Assembly (NCBI GenBank): GCA_007118765.1
Contig: SKQZ01000136.1
Location: 1 to 5,383, forward strand
Direction: 5' to 3'
Source: Candidatus Hydrogenedentota bacterium
GTDB taxonomy: Bacteria; Hydrogenedentota; Hydrogenedentia; Hydrogenedentales; CAITNO01
DNA length: 5,383 nt
Position numbers and translations under genes: made by a program. A model generated the notes under the pieces. The model was not told the DNA's origin. It did not search any database and was given only the letters and a program-made list of their open reading frames with translations. Of the stretch, positions 1 through 5,383 are shown piece after piece (the first letter of the stretch is position 1; every line of letters begins with the position of its first letter).

Positions 1-506
1 CCGATAATGTCTATTTGTACACAGACACAAACCGCTTTGAGCACGCCACCAAGTATAACGAGCATACGGGCGGGGTTGTGTTGCTTGAAGAGCATCTAAT
101 TGATATTGGCATAGACCCCGCCACTGTTATGGATCGTGCGGCGTTTCATTATATGAACCCCGCCGATTATTGGATTGATTACGATACTTTGCGTGAAATA
201 TGGTGGAACGATGAGATGGCGCGTACAGAGCGCCACAGCACATGGCGTTTTGACGGGTTGCTGTATAGCAACAACGCCATTTTTGCGATTACGCGCAGCC
301 ACAGACGCAAGGGTTCCTTTACAGAAGGCAAAATGGAAGTGCGCGGCGCCATAATCTGTCCGGACTTGGGTGTATTGACTCCAGGCCCTGACCGGAGGGG
401 CGAGGAGGCGTTTACGCTGCTGTATGATGACCGTGTTCAGGGCTTCTGGTCGCCTGCCGATACAACACGCTCATTCTTCAGCCGTCTGGCATATCGGGTT
501 TTGTAA
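1..506 (+). CDS. C-terminal fragment of a PilX-like / pilus-associated hypothetical protein (5' end outside window)
   Basis: The reading frame is open from base 3 to the TAA at 504-506, giving about 167 visible residues. No start with a ribosome site is visible, so the gene begins left of the window. The TTG at 15 is only the first possible start codon and is probably internal. The fragment is rich in aromatic and acidic residues (for example IWWNDEMARTE). It ends with a pattern I associate with C-termini of PilX-like and related pilus-assembly proteins: an 'FDGLLYSNNAIFAI' strand, then 'EVRGAIICPDLGVLTPG', then 'LLYDDRV' shortly before the end. In such proteins these strands report a beta-rich passenger domain exported with a minor pilin-like N-terminus. 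That N-terminus is not visible here, so the assignment is by resemblance only. No transmembrane segment is seen. Two arginine codons are AGA/AGG, as in the next gene and unlike argC/argJ. It could equally be an unrelated beta-rich secreted protein. Confidence 0.6.
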   Translation, partial: DNVYLYTDTNRFEHATKYNEHTGGVVLLEEHLIDIGIDPATVMDRAAFHYMNPADYWIDYDTLREIWWNDEMARTERHSTWRFDGLLYSNNAIFAITRSHRRKGSFTEGKMEVRGAIICPDLGVLTPGPDRRGEEAFTLLYDDRVQGFWSPADTTRSFFSRLAYRVL

Positions 507-553
507 CCGTTGCATGCAGATGAACGCGTATGCTCTTCCGGAACCGGCAACGG
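507..553. repeat. Inverted repeat just after the first gene's stop codon
   Basis: CCGTTGC at 507-513 is exactly complementary to GCAACGG at 547-553, with 33 bases between them that include the palindrome TTCCGGAA (536-543). The left arm begins on the base after the TAA. It could protect or shape the 3' end of the upstream transcript. There is no T-run after the right arm, so it is not a standard intrinsic terminator. Confidence 0.35.
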
Positions 554-587
554 ACGGTGACAGCCATATCAAATTTGCAAGGCGTTG

Positions 588-616
588 TCGTTTCGGGCAT
601 TGCCGGAGCGGAACGA
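588..616. repeat. Imperfect hairpin in the gap before the HEAT-repeat gene
   Basis: TCGTTTCG (588-595) can pair with CGGAACGA (609-616) as eight base pairs, one of them G-U, around a 13-base loop. A run of nine A residues follows at 638-646. The structure lies in the 169-base gap (507-675), where I find no good -35/-10 pair, so it may be a leader or intercistronic structure. Hairpins this short can arise by chance. Confidence 0.25.
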
Positions 617-663
617 GCGATACAAGCCGTTTCATGTAAAAAAAAAGCAACGCATGGCATGAT

Positions 664-667
664 GGAG
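664..667 (+). promoter_or_regulatory. Shine-Dalgarno site of the HEAT-repeat gene
   Basis: GGAG ends eight bases before the ATG at 676. It is the only good ribosome site near the 5' end of this frame. It selects 676 over the internal ATG at residue 11, which would also cut off the charged end of the signal peptide. Confidence 0.7.
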
Positions 668-675
668 ATATAACC

Positions 676-1605
676 ATGATAAACACACTCAACACCGCAA
701 AGAGTATGACCTGTGTCCTTATGTTGGCCGTGTTACTGTTCAGCGTATCCGGCGTTGCGGATACGTTCTTTCTGCGGAGCGGCGTACCGGTACACGGCAG
801 ATTAGTGCGCACGGACGAAACGCATTATTATGTGCAATCGGGAGAGCGCGAAATACGCCTGTTACGGACTGACGTAGCCCGGATTGAAGAAAATGATAAT
901 GATGGAACGCTCGACAGAGATGCCATTGAACAGCGGCTTGAAGAACGTGAGCGCGAGTTGTACGAGAGAACGGGGTTAACCCGAGAAGAGCGCGATGCCA
1001 TTCAGGAACTGGTGCGGCTATTAGATGACAATGACCCGGTGACAAGCGGCGATGCAAGGCGCAAACTAACGGCGATGGCAGAAGACGCACGCGTTTTCGG
1101 GTATATTGAATCCTTGCTTCCCGCCATACTTCCCGTTTATCTGCCTACGTTATTGCGTGTGCTGGCACAAGCAGATAGCGCCAAGGCTCTTGTTGTGATG
1201 CGTGATTACGTATCGTACCCCGAACAGAACACGCGTGCCAGTGCCGTGGAGTTGCTGGGGGTGCTGCGTGATGAATCCGCCTTGCCCCTGATGATGCGCG
1301 GACTACTGGATCATGAACCGGTTGTTCGCTTGGCGGCATGTACGGCGTTGGCGGCCATTGGCGCTAAAGAAGCCACCCCGTTGCTGCTGGCCAACTATAA
1401 TCATCCTGATCTGCGCGTTGAATCGTATGTACGTGAAGCGCTTAGCATCATTTGGAACATAGACGACGCAGAGGAACAGGGGTTGACGTCAAAAGAAGAC
1501 TGGGAAGCGCTTTGGAATGAGAACAGTCTGGACGTGATTATTACGGTGGACACGTCCACATTAGAGCCGCTCGTGGAGCCCGGCACACGCTTTCACCCTT
1601 GTTAG
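676..1605 (+). CDS. Exported protein with SH3-like N-terminal segment and HEAT repeats, function unknown
   Basis: The product is a 309-residue protein I cannot assign to a named family. Residues 1-28 look like a Sec signal peptide: Lys9, a hydrophobic core at about 12-25, and a likely signal-peptidase I site after 'SGVA' (Ala28). There is no lipobox cysteine, so a soluble envelope protein is expected. Residues 30-71 (FFLRSGVPVHGRLV ... LLRTDVARIE) resemble the small SH3-like beta domain in which a repeated 'G.v.G.iv..d' strand ends in 'v...dV..Ie'. A charged, probably helical linker (80-115, ERLEERERELYER-like) follows. About four or five HEAT/armadillo-type helical pairs span about 105-262; the clearest are 'RASAVELLGVLRDESALPLM' (187-206) and 'VVRLAACTALAAIGAKEATP' (216-235). 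The C-terminus has 'EDWEALWNEN' (274-283) and ends in a lone cysteine. HEAT arrays usually scaffold protein contacts, so a binding role in the periplasm is inferred. A strong terminator lies 24 bases after the stop. Confidence 0.85.
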   Translation: MINTLNTAKSMTCVLMLAVLLFSVSGVADTFFLRSGVPVHGRLVRTDETHYYVQSGEREIRLLRTDVARIEENDNDGTLDRDAIEQRLEERERELYERTGLTREERDAIQELVRLLDDNDPVTSGDARRKLTAMAEDARVFGYIESLLPAILPVYLPTLLRVLAQADSAKALVVMRDYVSYPEQNTRASAVELLGVLRDESALPLMMRGLLDHEPVVRLAACTALAAIGAKEATPLLLANYNHPDLRVESYVREALSIIWNIDDAEEQGLTSKEDWEALWNENSLDVIITVDTSTLEPLVEPGTRFHPC

Positions 1606-1629
1606 CGTAGTTTGCTTGAAAGAACCGTT

Positions 1630-1662
1630 GCGCCTGCAGCCAATTGCAGGCGCGTTTTTTTT
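1630..1662 (+). terminator. Rho-independent terminator of the HEAT-repeat gene
   Basis: A perfect nine-base-pair G+C-rich stem, GCGCCTGCA (1630-1638) with TGCAGGCGC (1645-1653), encloses the six-base loop GCCAAT. One G and then eight T residues (1655-1662) follow. It sits 24 bases past the stop at 1605 and ahead of the argC promoter, so it separates the two transcription units. On the opposite strand no T-run follows the stem, so it is directional. Confidence 0.93.
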
Positions 1663-1706
1663 ACGGCGTTTTCAAACAGCACTACCCCAACCGCCCATGG
1701 CACAAT

Positions 1707-1735
1707 TTGAACGCTGTTGACGAGGATCATATAAT
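1707..1735 (+). promoter_or_regulatory. Sigma-70-type promoter for argC-argJ
   Basis: The -35 element TTGAAC (1707-1712, four of six consensus bases) and a perfect -10 TATAAT (1730-1735) are separated by the optimal 17 bases. Transcription should start near 1742, leaving about 100 bases of leader before the argC start at 1844. Two dyads overlap it: GCGTT-TT-CAAA (1666-1676) against TTTGAACGC (1706-1714) across the -35, and GATCATATAATC (1725-1736, one mismatched pair) over the -10. Either could be an operator. I do not recognise a clear ArgR box. Confidence 0.75.
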
Positions 1736-1748
1736 CATCGAACGGACA

Positions 1749-1793
1749 AAGGAGTGGTTGTCATGGCATTCCATGTCGTGATGCACCCTCCTT
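1749..1793 (+). promoter_or_regulatory. Candidate argC leader hairpin sequestering an upstream ribosome site
   Basis: AAGGAG (1749-1754) is a strong Shine-Dalgarno eight bases before an in-frame ATG at 1763. It is exactly complementary to CTCCTT (1788-1793). Inside that pairing, CATGG (1762-1766), which contains the same ATG, pairs with CCATG (1771-1775) around a CATT loop. Both the ribosome site and its start codon would therefore be closed in the RNA. The element begins only a few bases after the predicted transcription start. The CCTC within the pyrimidine arm could alternatively pair with the GAGG (1834-1837) of the true argC start, which would give two exclusive folds. Complementarity is seen directly; a regulatory role is inference. 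Confidence 0.4.
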
Positions 1794-1833
1794 CGCAGCC
1801 TTTTCTTTTTCCCTGTTTACAACAACACAGAGT

Positions 1834-1837
1834 GAGG
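1834..1837 (+). promoter_or_regulatory. argC: Shine-Dalgarno site chosen for argC
   Basis: GAGG ends six bases before the ATG at 1844, whose product starts exactly where the ArgC family starts. It is weaker than the AAGGAG upstream but fits the homology-supported start. The overlapping in-frame AGG and nearby AGA triplets are codons not used for arginine in argC itself, which supports this stretch being untranslated leader. Confidence 0.65.
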
Positions 1838-1843
1838 TATAGC

Positions 1844-2857
1844 ATGATCAAAATTGGTATTGTTGGCGCCACGGGCTACGGTGGCCGGGAATTGTTACGA
1901 TTGCTGGGCGGCCATCCGAATGCGCAGCTGGTGGCCGCCGCCTCCACAAGCGTTGCGGGCGAGCCACTGCCGGACACCTTGCCGGCGTTCCGCAAGATTC
2001 ATGAGTTGAACTTTGAGTCCTTCGATGCGGATGCGTTGGCCCGGACCTGCGATGTGGTGTTCGTGGGCGTACCCGGCAAGGCGAGCATGGCGCCCGTCGC
2101 GGCGTTACGCGCCGCAGGCGCGCGCGTCATTGATATCGGCTCTGATTTTCGCTTGCAGGATATCAGCGCCTTTGAACAGTATTACAAGGCGGAACATACC
2201 GCGGCGCATCTGCTTGAAGAGGCGGTGTACGGGCTTGTGCCATGGTATCGCGATGCCCTTGCTGACGCGCAATTGGTGGCCGTGCCCGGGTGTTATCCCA
2301 TTAGCGCGTTGCTGCCGCTGCGTCCGTTAATCGAAGCGCCGGTGTCTTCCCTTCCGGTGGTGATTGACAGCATATCGGGTATCAGCGGCGCGGGACGCAC
2401 CCCTTCGGAGGCGTTTCATTTCCCGGAAATGAATGAAAACCTGAAGGCGTACAAACTGGCGGTGCACCAACATATCCCGGAGATAGAACAGGAACTGCTG
2501 CACAAAATGACAGTACAGTTTACGCCTCATGTGGCGCCCCTGACCCGCGGCATCTTAACGACCATCACGCTCCGGCCTGATGCGCCCTTCGATCCCGCCG
2601 CCTATTACGAATGCTATCAGGCGGAACCTTTCGTTCGCGTTTTGGGCGCGGGCACGTTGCCGGAGGTGCGGTATGTTCGGGCCACCAATTTCTGTGATTT
2701 CGGCTGGACGCTGGACACGCGCACGGGCAACCTTATCATTGTGAGCGCCATTGACAACCTGATGGGCGGCACAGCGGGCATGGCGGTGCAGTGCATGAAC
2801 ATTATGTTCGGTCTGGACGAAAGCACCGGCCTGCGCTGGGGAGGCATGGCGCCATGA
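1844..2857 (+). CDS. argC: N-acetyl-gamma-glutamyl-phosphate reductase (ArgC)
   Basis: ArgC catalyses the NADPH-dependent reduction of N-acetyl-L-glutamyl 5-phosphate to the semialdehyde, the third step of arginine synthesis, in the cytoplasm. From ATG 1844 the protein has 337 residues, normal for the long (type 1) family. The Rossmann dinucleotide motif is at the N-terminus (MIKIGIVGATGYGGREL, residues 1-17). The substrate-domain signature 'DIGSDFRL' is at 97-104. The catalytic cysteine is Cys150 in 'VAVPGCYPIS'. 'SGISGAGR' precedes the catalytic-histidine region 'HQHIPEIEQEL' (His208/His210). The C-terminus carries 'NFCDFGWTLDTRTGN' and 'AIDNLMGGTAGMAVQ', both typical. The frame stays open upstream to 1754, with a possible ATG at 1763, but the added residues (VVMHPPSQPFLFPCLQQ and so on) look like no ArgC N-terminus. 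The gene is first in a two-gene operon behind its own promoter, and its TGA overlaps the argJ ATG. Confidence 0.97.
   Translation: MIKIGIVGATGYGGRELLRLLGGHPNAQLVAAASTSVAGEPLPDTLPAFRKIHELNFESFDADALARTCDVVFVGVPGKASMAPVAALRAAGARVIDIGSDFRLQDISAFEQYYKAEHTAAHLLEEAVYGLVPWYRDALADAQLVAVPGCYPISALLPLRPLIEAPVSSLPVVIDSISGISGAGRTPSEAFHFPEMNENLKAYKLAVHQHIPEIEQELLHKMTVQFTPHVAPLTRGILTTITLRPDAPFDPAAYYECYQAEPFVRVLGAGTLPEVRYVRATNFCDFGWTLDTRTGNLIIVSAIDNLMGGTAGMAVQCMNIMFGLDESTGLRWGGMAP
2838..2844 (+). promoter_or_regulatory. argJ: Shine-Dalgarno site of argJ inside the end of argC
   Basis: GGGGAGG lies within the last codons of argC and ends nine bases before the ATG at 2854. It selects this start over the earlier in-frame ATG at 2791, which would add 21 residues read from argC's own codons. 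With the ATGA overlap at 2854-2857, it points to translational coupling. Confidence 0.75.
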
Positions 2858-4059
2858 CAACATCAGAGAAGGGCGTGTGCGCGCCGAAGGGATTTCGCAC
2901 GGCGGCGGCGGCGGCGGGCATCAAGAAGCCCGATCCGGACCGACTTGATTGTGCGCTGATCGTGAGCGAGGCGCCCGCAACGGTTGCCGGCGTGTTTACG
3001 ACCAATGTGGTGCATGCGGCGCCGGTGCGGTACTGCCGCGAAGTATGTTCGGGCGGTGTTGCACGGGCCGTGATGGTGAACAGCGGCAATGCCAATGCGT
3101 GTACAGGCGAGCAGGGCTATGCCGATACCCTGAAGACGGCGGAGATTGTCGCCAACCTCCTTGATATCCCCCCGGAACAGGTATGTGTCAGCAGCACCGG
3201 TGTTATCGGCGTGCCCATGCCCATGGACCGTCTGGAGCAGGGCATCAAACAGTGTGCGGCTGGTTTGTCAGACGCAAGCGGCCCCGATGCCGCGCGCGCC
3301 ATTATGACTACCGATACCGTTCCCAAGTATTGTTCCGTTGAACTTCCCCTGACGCAGGGCACGGTGCGCATTGGCGCCATGGCGAAGGGCGCGGGCATGA
3401 TTGCGCCCAACATGGCCACCATGCTTGCCTTTATCACCACCGACGCCGCCATCGAAGCGCCCCTGCTGCAGCACATGCTCCGGGAAGCCGTGTCACGTTC
3501 GTTTAACTGTATCTGTGTGGACAATGATATGAGCACCAACGATACCGTGTTGTGTCTGGCCAATGGCCTGTCCACAATTTCGGTGGCGCCGGACAGTCCC
3601 GATTGTGCGCGCTTCGCGGCGGCATTGGAGGACGTATGCGTGTCTCTGGCACAAGCGTTGGTGCGGGATGGCGAGGGCGCGACGAAGTTTGTCGCCATTA
3701 CCGTGACCGGCGCCGCAAACGATGCGGATGCGCGGACCATTGCGGCTGCCATTGCCAAGTCGCAACTGTGCAAGACGGCCTTTTACGGGCAGGACGCCAA
3801 CTGGGGGCGCATCGCGGCGGCTGCCGGCTATTCCGGCGTGGTCTTTGATCCGACGCGGCTTGATTTGTATATACAGGGCGTCCATGTGCTCGCCGCCGGA
3901 CAGCCCACGGCCTACAGCGAAGCGGAAGTGCAGGAATCCATGAAACAGCCTGACATTGACGTTACGCTGGAGTTGCACGACGGCACGGGCGCCGCAACGT
4001 TCTGGACATCGGATTTGAGCCAGGAGTACGTTGCAATAAACGCCGATTACCGCACGTAA
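2854..4059 (+). CDS. argJ: Glutamate N-acetyltransferase / amino-acid acetyltransferase (ArgJ)
   Basis: ArgJ moves the acetyl group from N-acetylornithine to glutamate, releasing ornithine and regenerating N-acetylglutamate. Bifunctional members also use acetyl-CoA. The 401-residue length is usual. The N-terminus has 'GVCAPKGFRTAAAAAGIKK' (7-25), followed by 'VFTTN' (47-51) and 'MVNSGNANACTG' (74-85). The oxyanion-hole pair is Thr115-Gly116 in 'SSTGVIG'. The autocleavage site is in 'KGAGMIAPNMATML': cutting between Ala188 and Thr189 gives an alpha chain of 188 residues and a beta chain whose N-terminal Thr189 is the nucleophile. 'DGEGATKF' (272-279) supplies the conserved glutamate, and the protein ends in the family-typical 'INADYRT' with Asn396 and Thr401. 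Fourteen cysteines is a high count. Whether it also has the acetyl-CoA activity cannot be read from these motifs. It overlaps argC by four bases and is the last gene of the operon. Confidence 0.97.
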   Translation: MTTSEKGVCAPKGFRTAAAAAGIKKPDPDRLDCALIVSEAPATVAGVFTTNVVHAAPVRYCREVCSGGVARAVMVNSGNANACTGEQGYADTLKTAEIVANLLDIPPEQVCVSSTGVIGVPMPMDRLEQGIKQCAAGLSDASGPDAARAIMTTDTVPKYCSVELPLTQGTVRIGAMAKGAGMIAPNMATMLAFITTDAAIEAPLLQHMLREAVSRSFNCICVDNDMSTNDTVLCLANGLSTISVAPDSPDCARFAAALEDVCVSLAQALVRDGEGATKFVAITVTGAANDADARTIAAAIAKSQLCKTAFYGQDANWGRIAAAAGYSGVVFDPTRLDLYIQGVHVLAAGQPTAYSEAEVQESMKQPDIDVTLELHDGTGAATFWTSDLSQEYVAINADYRT

Positions 4060-4080
4060 GCCCGACATACAGCGCCACGG

Positions 4081-5383
4081 TTATCCGGTCAGGTTGTGCT
4101 TGGAGGCGTAGAATGCCTCCAGCGCTTCCCAAACATCATCGCCCGGGCCTTTAATGACGGGCACCTTGGGCAATGATTTGAGGAAGGTGCGCCCGTAGTA
4201 TTTGGACAGGATGCGGTTGTCGAGTATCACAACGCTGCCCCAGTCGGTGCGGCGGCGTATGAGCCGTCCAAACCCCTGGCGCAGTTTGATAACGGCCTGA
4301 GGCACCGAGTATTGCATGAACGCATTGCCGCCTGCCTGTTCAATGGCTTCCGCCCGTGCCTCCAATATCGGCTCGGAAGGCACGCGGAAAGGCAGCCGTG
4401 TCACGATAACGCATTGAAGCGCTTCGCCCGCAACATCCACGCCCTCCCAAAAACTGTCGGTGCCGAAGAGCACACTGGCCGGGTCCTGGCGAAAGGTGTT
4501 CAACAACTGGGAGCGCGTAGCCCTGCCCTGACACAAGGGGGTGATGCCTTGAGAGCGCAATTCGTCTTCGAGTTGCCTGTAGGCGAAATCGAGCGCGGTA
4601 AAGGACGTGAACAGCACAAAGGCATGGCCCTGCGTGATAGTGAGTATCCGGCGGATGCGGCATACCGCTTCTTCAAGGAATTCGGATGTGGTGGGCGGCG
4701 GGCCGTCGGAGGGGATGCAGACGCGGGCTTGTTCCGCATAATCAAAAGGCGAATCCAACAATAGTTCGCTGACCCGGTCTTCGTTGATCAGGTTGAGGCC
4801 AACGCGGTTGTTAAAATACGCAAACTCGCGCCGCACTGCCAGCGTGGCCGACGTCAGTACGACGGTGTCCAGGTTTGTATACACCCATTCGGCCAGGGGT
4901 TCGCCCACGGCCAGCGGACACCGAACGGCGCGCACGTGGCTTTCAAACTTGGCGTCTATTTCAATCCAGCGCACGGTGTTTTCGTGCAGCGTGTCGCCGG
5001 TGCATTCGGCCAACGTGTCCGCAATCTGGTGCAACCGGCGTATGGCCGCCGTTAGCTCCATAATTTCCATTTGCACGGGCGATTCGTCTTCTGGATCAAG
5101 CGGCTTGATGGCGATAAGATTTTCAAGCAACGTCTCACAGGTACGGATGAGTGTGCGCGTGGTATGCACGGCGGGCATCACCACCTCTTCGTGCAATTGT
5201 CGAAACGTTGGTTCCGACAGGATATCGGGCGTCAGCCGCCATTTGATGTCGCGCCCGATTTGCCTGGCCGCGTCAGCCGTATATTCGCGCAGACCGGTGA
5301 ACACGTCGTCCAATTCATCTGTGACAAGCAGCAGGGCCGGGCGTAATTGCGTGTCAATGATGGCGATGAACGTCTCGTATTCG
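4081..5383 (-). CDS. DinG/YoaA-type (XPD-like) ATP-dependent DNA helicase, C-terminal part
   Basis: This is a superfamily 2 helicase of the XPD/DinG group, which unwinds DNA 5'-3' and acts in repair or replication conflicts. The frame runs in from the right edge without a stop, giving 433 visible residues and then TAA at 4083-4081. The TTG at 5313 is internal, because the 23 codons before it are open and fit the fold. Visible motifs in order are 'VVLTSATL' (motif III-like, 4840-4863), 'HAFVLFTSF' (motif IV, 4600-4626), 'FGTDSFWEGVD' (motif V, 4435-4467) and 'QAVIKLRQGFGRLIRR' (motif VI with arginine fingers, 4252-4299). This covers helicase domain 2 and the end of domain 1. Walker A, DEAH and any iron-sulfur cysteines would lie outside the window, so DinG, YoaA and nuclease-fused relatives cannot be separated. 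It converges on argJ with 21 bases between stops. Confidence 0.93.
   Translation of the reverse strand, partial: EYETFIAIIDTQLRPALLLVTDELDDVFTGLREYTADAARQIGRDIKWRLTPDILSEPTFRQLHEEVVMPAVHTTRTLIRTCETLLENLIAIKPLDPEDESPVQMEIMELTAAIRRLHQIADTLAECTGDTLHENTVRWIEIDAKFESHVRAVRCPLAVGEPLAEWVYTNLDTVVLTSATLAVRREFAYFNNRVGLNLINEDRVSELLLDSPFDYAEQARVCIPSDGPPPTTSEFLEEAVCRIRRILTITQGHAFVLFTSFTALDFAYRQLEDELRSQGITPLCQGRATRSQLLNTFRQDPASVLFGTDSFWEGVDVAGEALQCVIVTRLPFRVPSEPILEARAEAIEQAGGNAFMQYSVPQAVIKLRQGFGRLIRRRTDWGSVVILDNRILSKYYGRTFLKSLPKVPVIKGPGDDVWEALEAFYASKHNLTG

Noticed and set aside
638..646. A9 tract as the T-run of a minus-strand terminator
   Set aside because: No G+C-rich hairpin directly precedes it on the minus strand, and no minus-strand gene ends there.
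471..812. 113-residue minus-strand frame across the 507-675 gap with a hydrophobic stretch
   Set aside because: The hydrophobic part is the complement of the HEAT protein's signal peptide, and no ribosome site or homology is evident.
1717..1722. TTGACG as the -35 element for argC
   Set aside because: It resembles the consensus better than TTGAAC but is only seven bases from TATAAT, far too close; TTGAAC at 1707 has exactly 17.
2791..2853. Earlier ATG for argJ adding 21 residues
   Set aside because: The extension reads argC codons in another frame and does not look like an ArgJ N-terminus. The GGGGAGG site fits the ATG at 2854.
3117..3773. 218-residue open frame on the minus strand inside argJ
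   Set aside because: It is antisense to a fully conserved ArgJ reading frame, low in complexity (Ala/Ser/Met-rich), and a by-product of G+C-rich codons. No ribosome site or family motif is apparent.
3493..4068. 191-residue open frame on the minus strand over the argJ 3' half
   Set aside because: It is a shadow of argJ codons with no recognisable motif, and it would run through the convergent gap without its own signals.
4312..4764. 150-residue plus-strand frame inside the helicase
   Set aside because: It lies antisense to helicase motifs IV and V, which are clearly the coding strand; the His/Arg/Gly-rich composition is typical of a shadow frame.
1..5383. Mobile element, CRISPR array, tRNA or defence system
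   Set aside because: No transposase, terminal repeats, regularly spaced repeats or cloverleaf were seen; a lone DinG-type helicase is a housekeeping repair protein and not evidence of a defence island.

Overview
The window is ordinary bacterial chromosome, about half to 60% G+C. It holds a 3' gene fragment, an exported HEAT-repeat protein, an arginine-biosynthesis pair (argC-argJ), and most of the C-terminal half of a DinG/XPD-type helicase running the opposite way. No tRNA, rRNA, CRISPR array, insertion sequence or integrase is visible. Taxonomy cannot be fixed from this window. Exported HEAT-repeat proteins with an N-terminal small beta domain, and pilus-associated proteins like the left-edge fragment, are typical of large environmental Gram-negative genomes (Planctomycetes, Lentisphaerae, Hydrogenedentes and relatives). 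I infer a lineage of that kind with low confidence.

Layout. Positions 1-506 (+) are the last ~167 codons of a protein that resembles the C-terminus of PilX-like pilus-assembly proteins. A 169-base gap follows, with two inverted repeats and an A9 tract but no convincing promoter. Positions 676-1605 (+) encode a 309-residue protein with a signal peptide, an SH3-like beta segment and a HEAT-repeat array. A textbook intrinsic terminator (1630-1662) closes that unit. A strong sigma-70-type promoter (TTGAAC-17-TATAAT, 1707-1735) then starts a new unit, argC (1844-2857) and argJ (2854-4059), whose stop and start codons overlap as ATGA. Only 20-odd bases beyond argJ, the convergent helicase gene ends at 4081; its 5' part lies outside the window.

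How the genes work together. ArgC and ArgJ are a coupled pair. ArgC reduces N-acetylglutamyl phosphate to the semialdehyde, and ArgJ later recycles the acetyl group from N-acetylornithine to glutamate. The flanking genes have no evident link to arginine synthesis.

The least expected signal is in the argC leader. A strong Shine-Dalgarno (AAGGAG) and an in-frame ATG lie 81 bases before the argC start supported by homology. Both can be folded into a hairpin that includes a perfect anti-Shine-Dalgarno, CTCCTT. This may be a translational control element or a relic start. I see no convincing new multi-gene system in the window.
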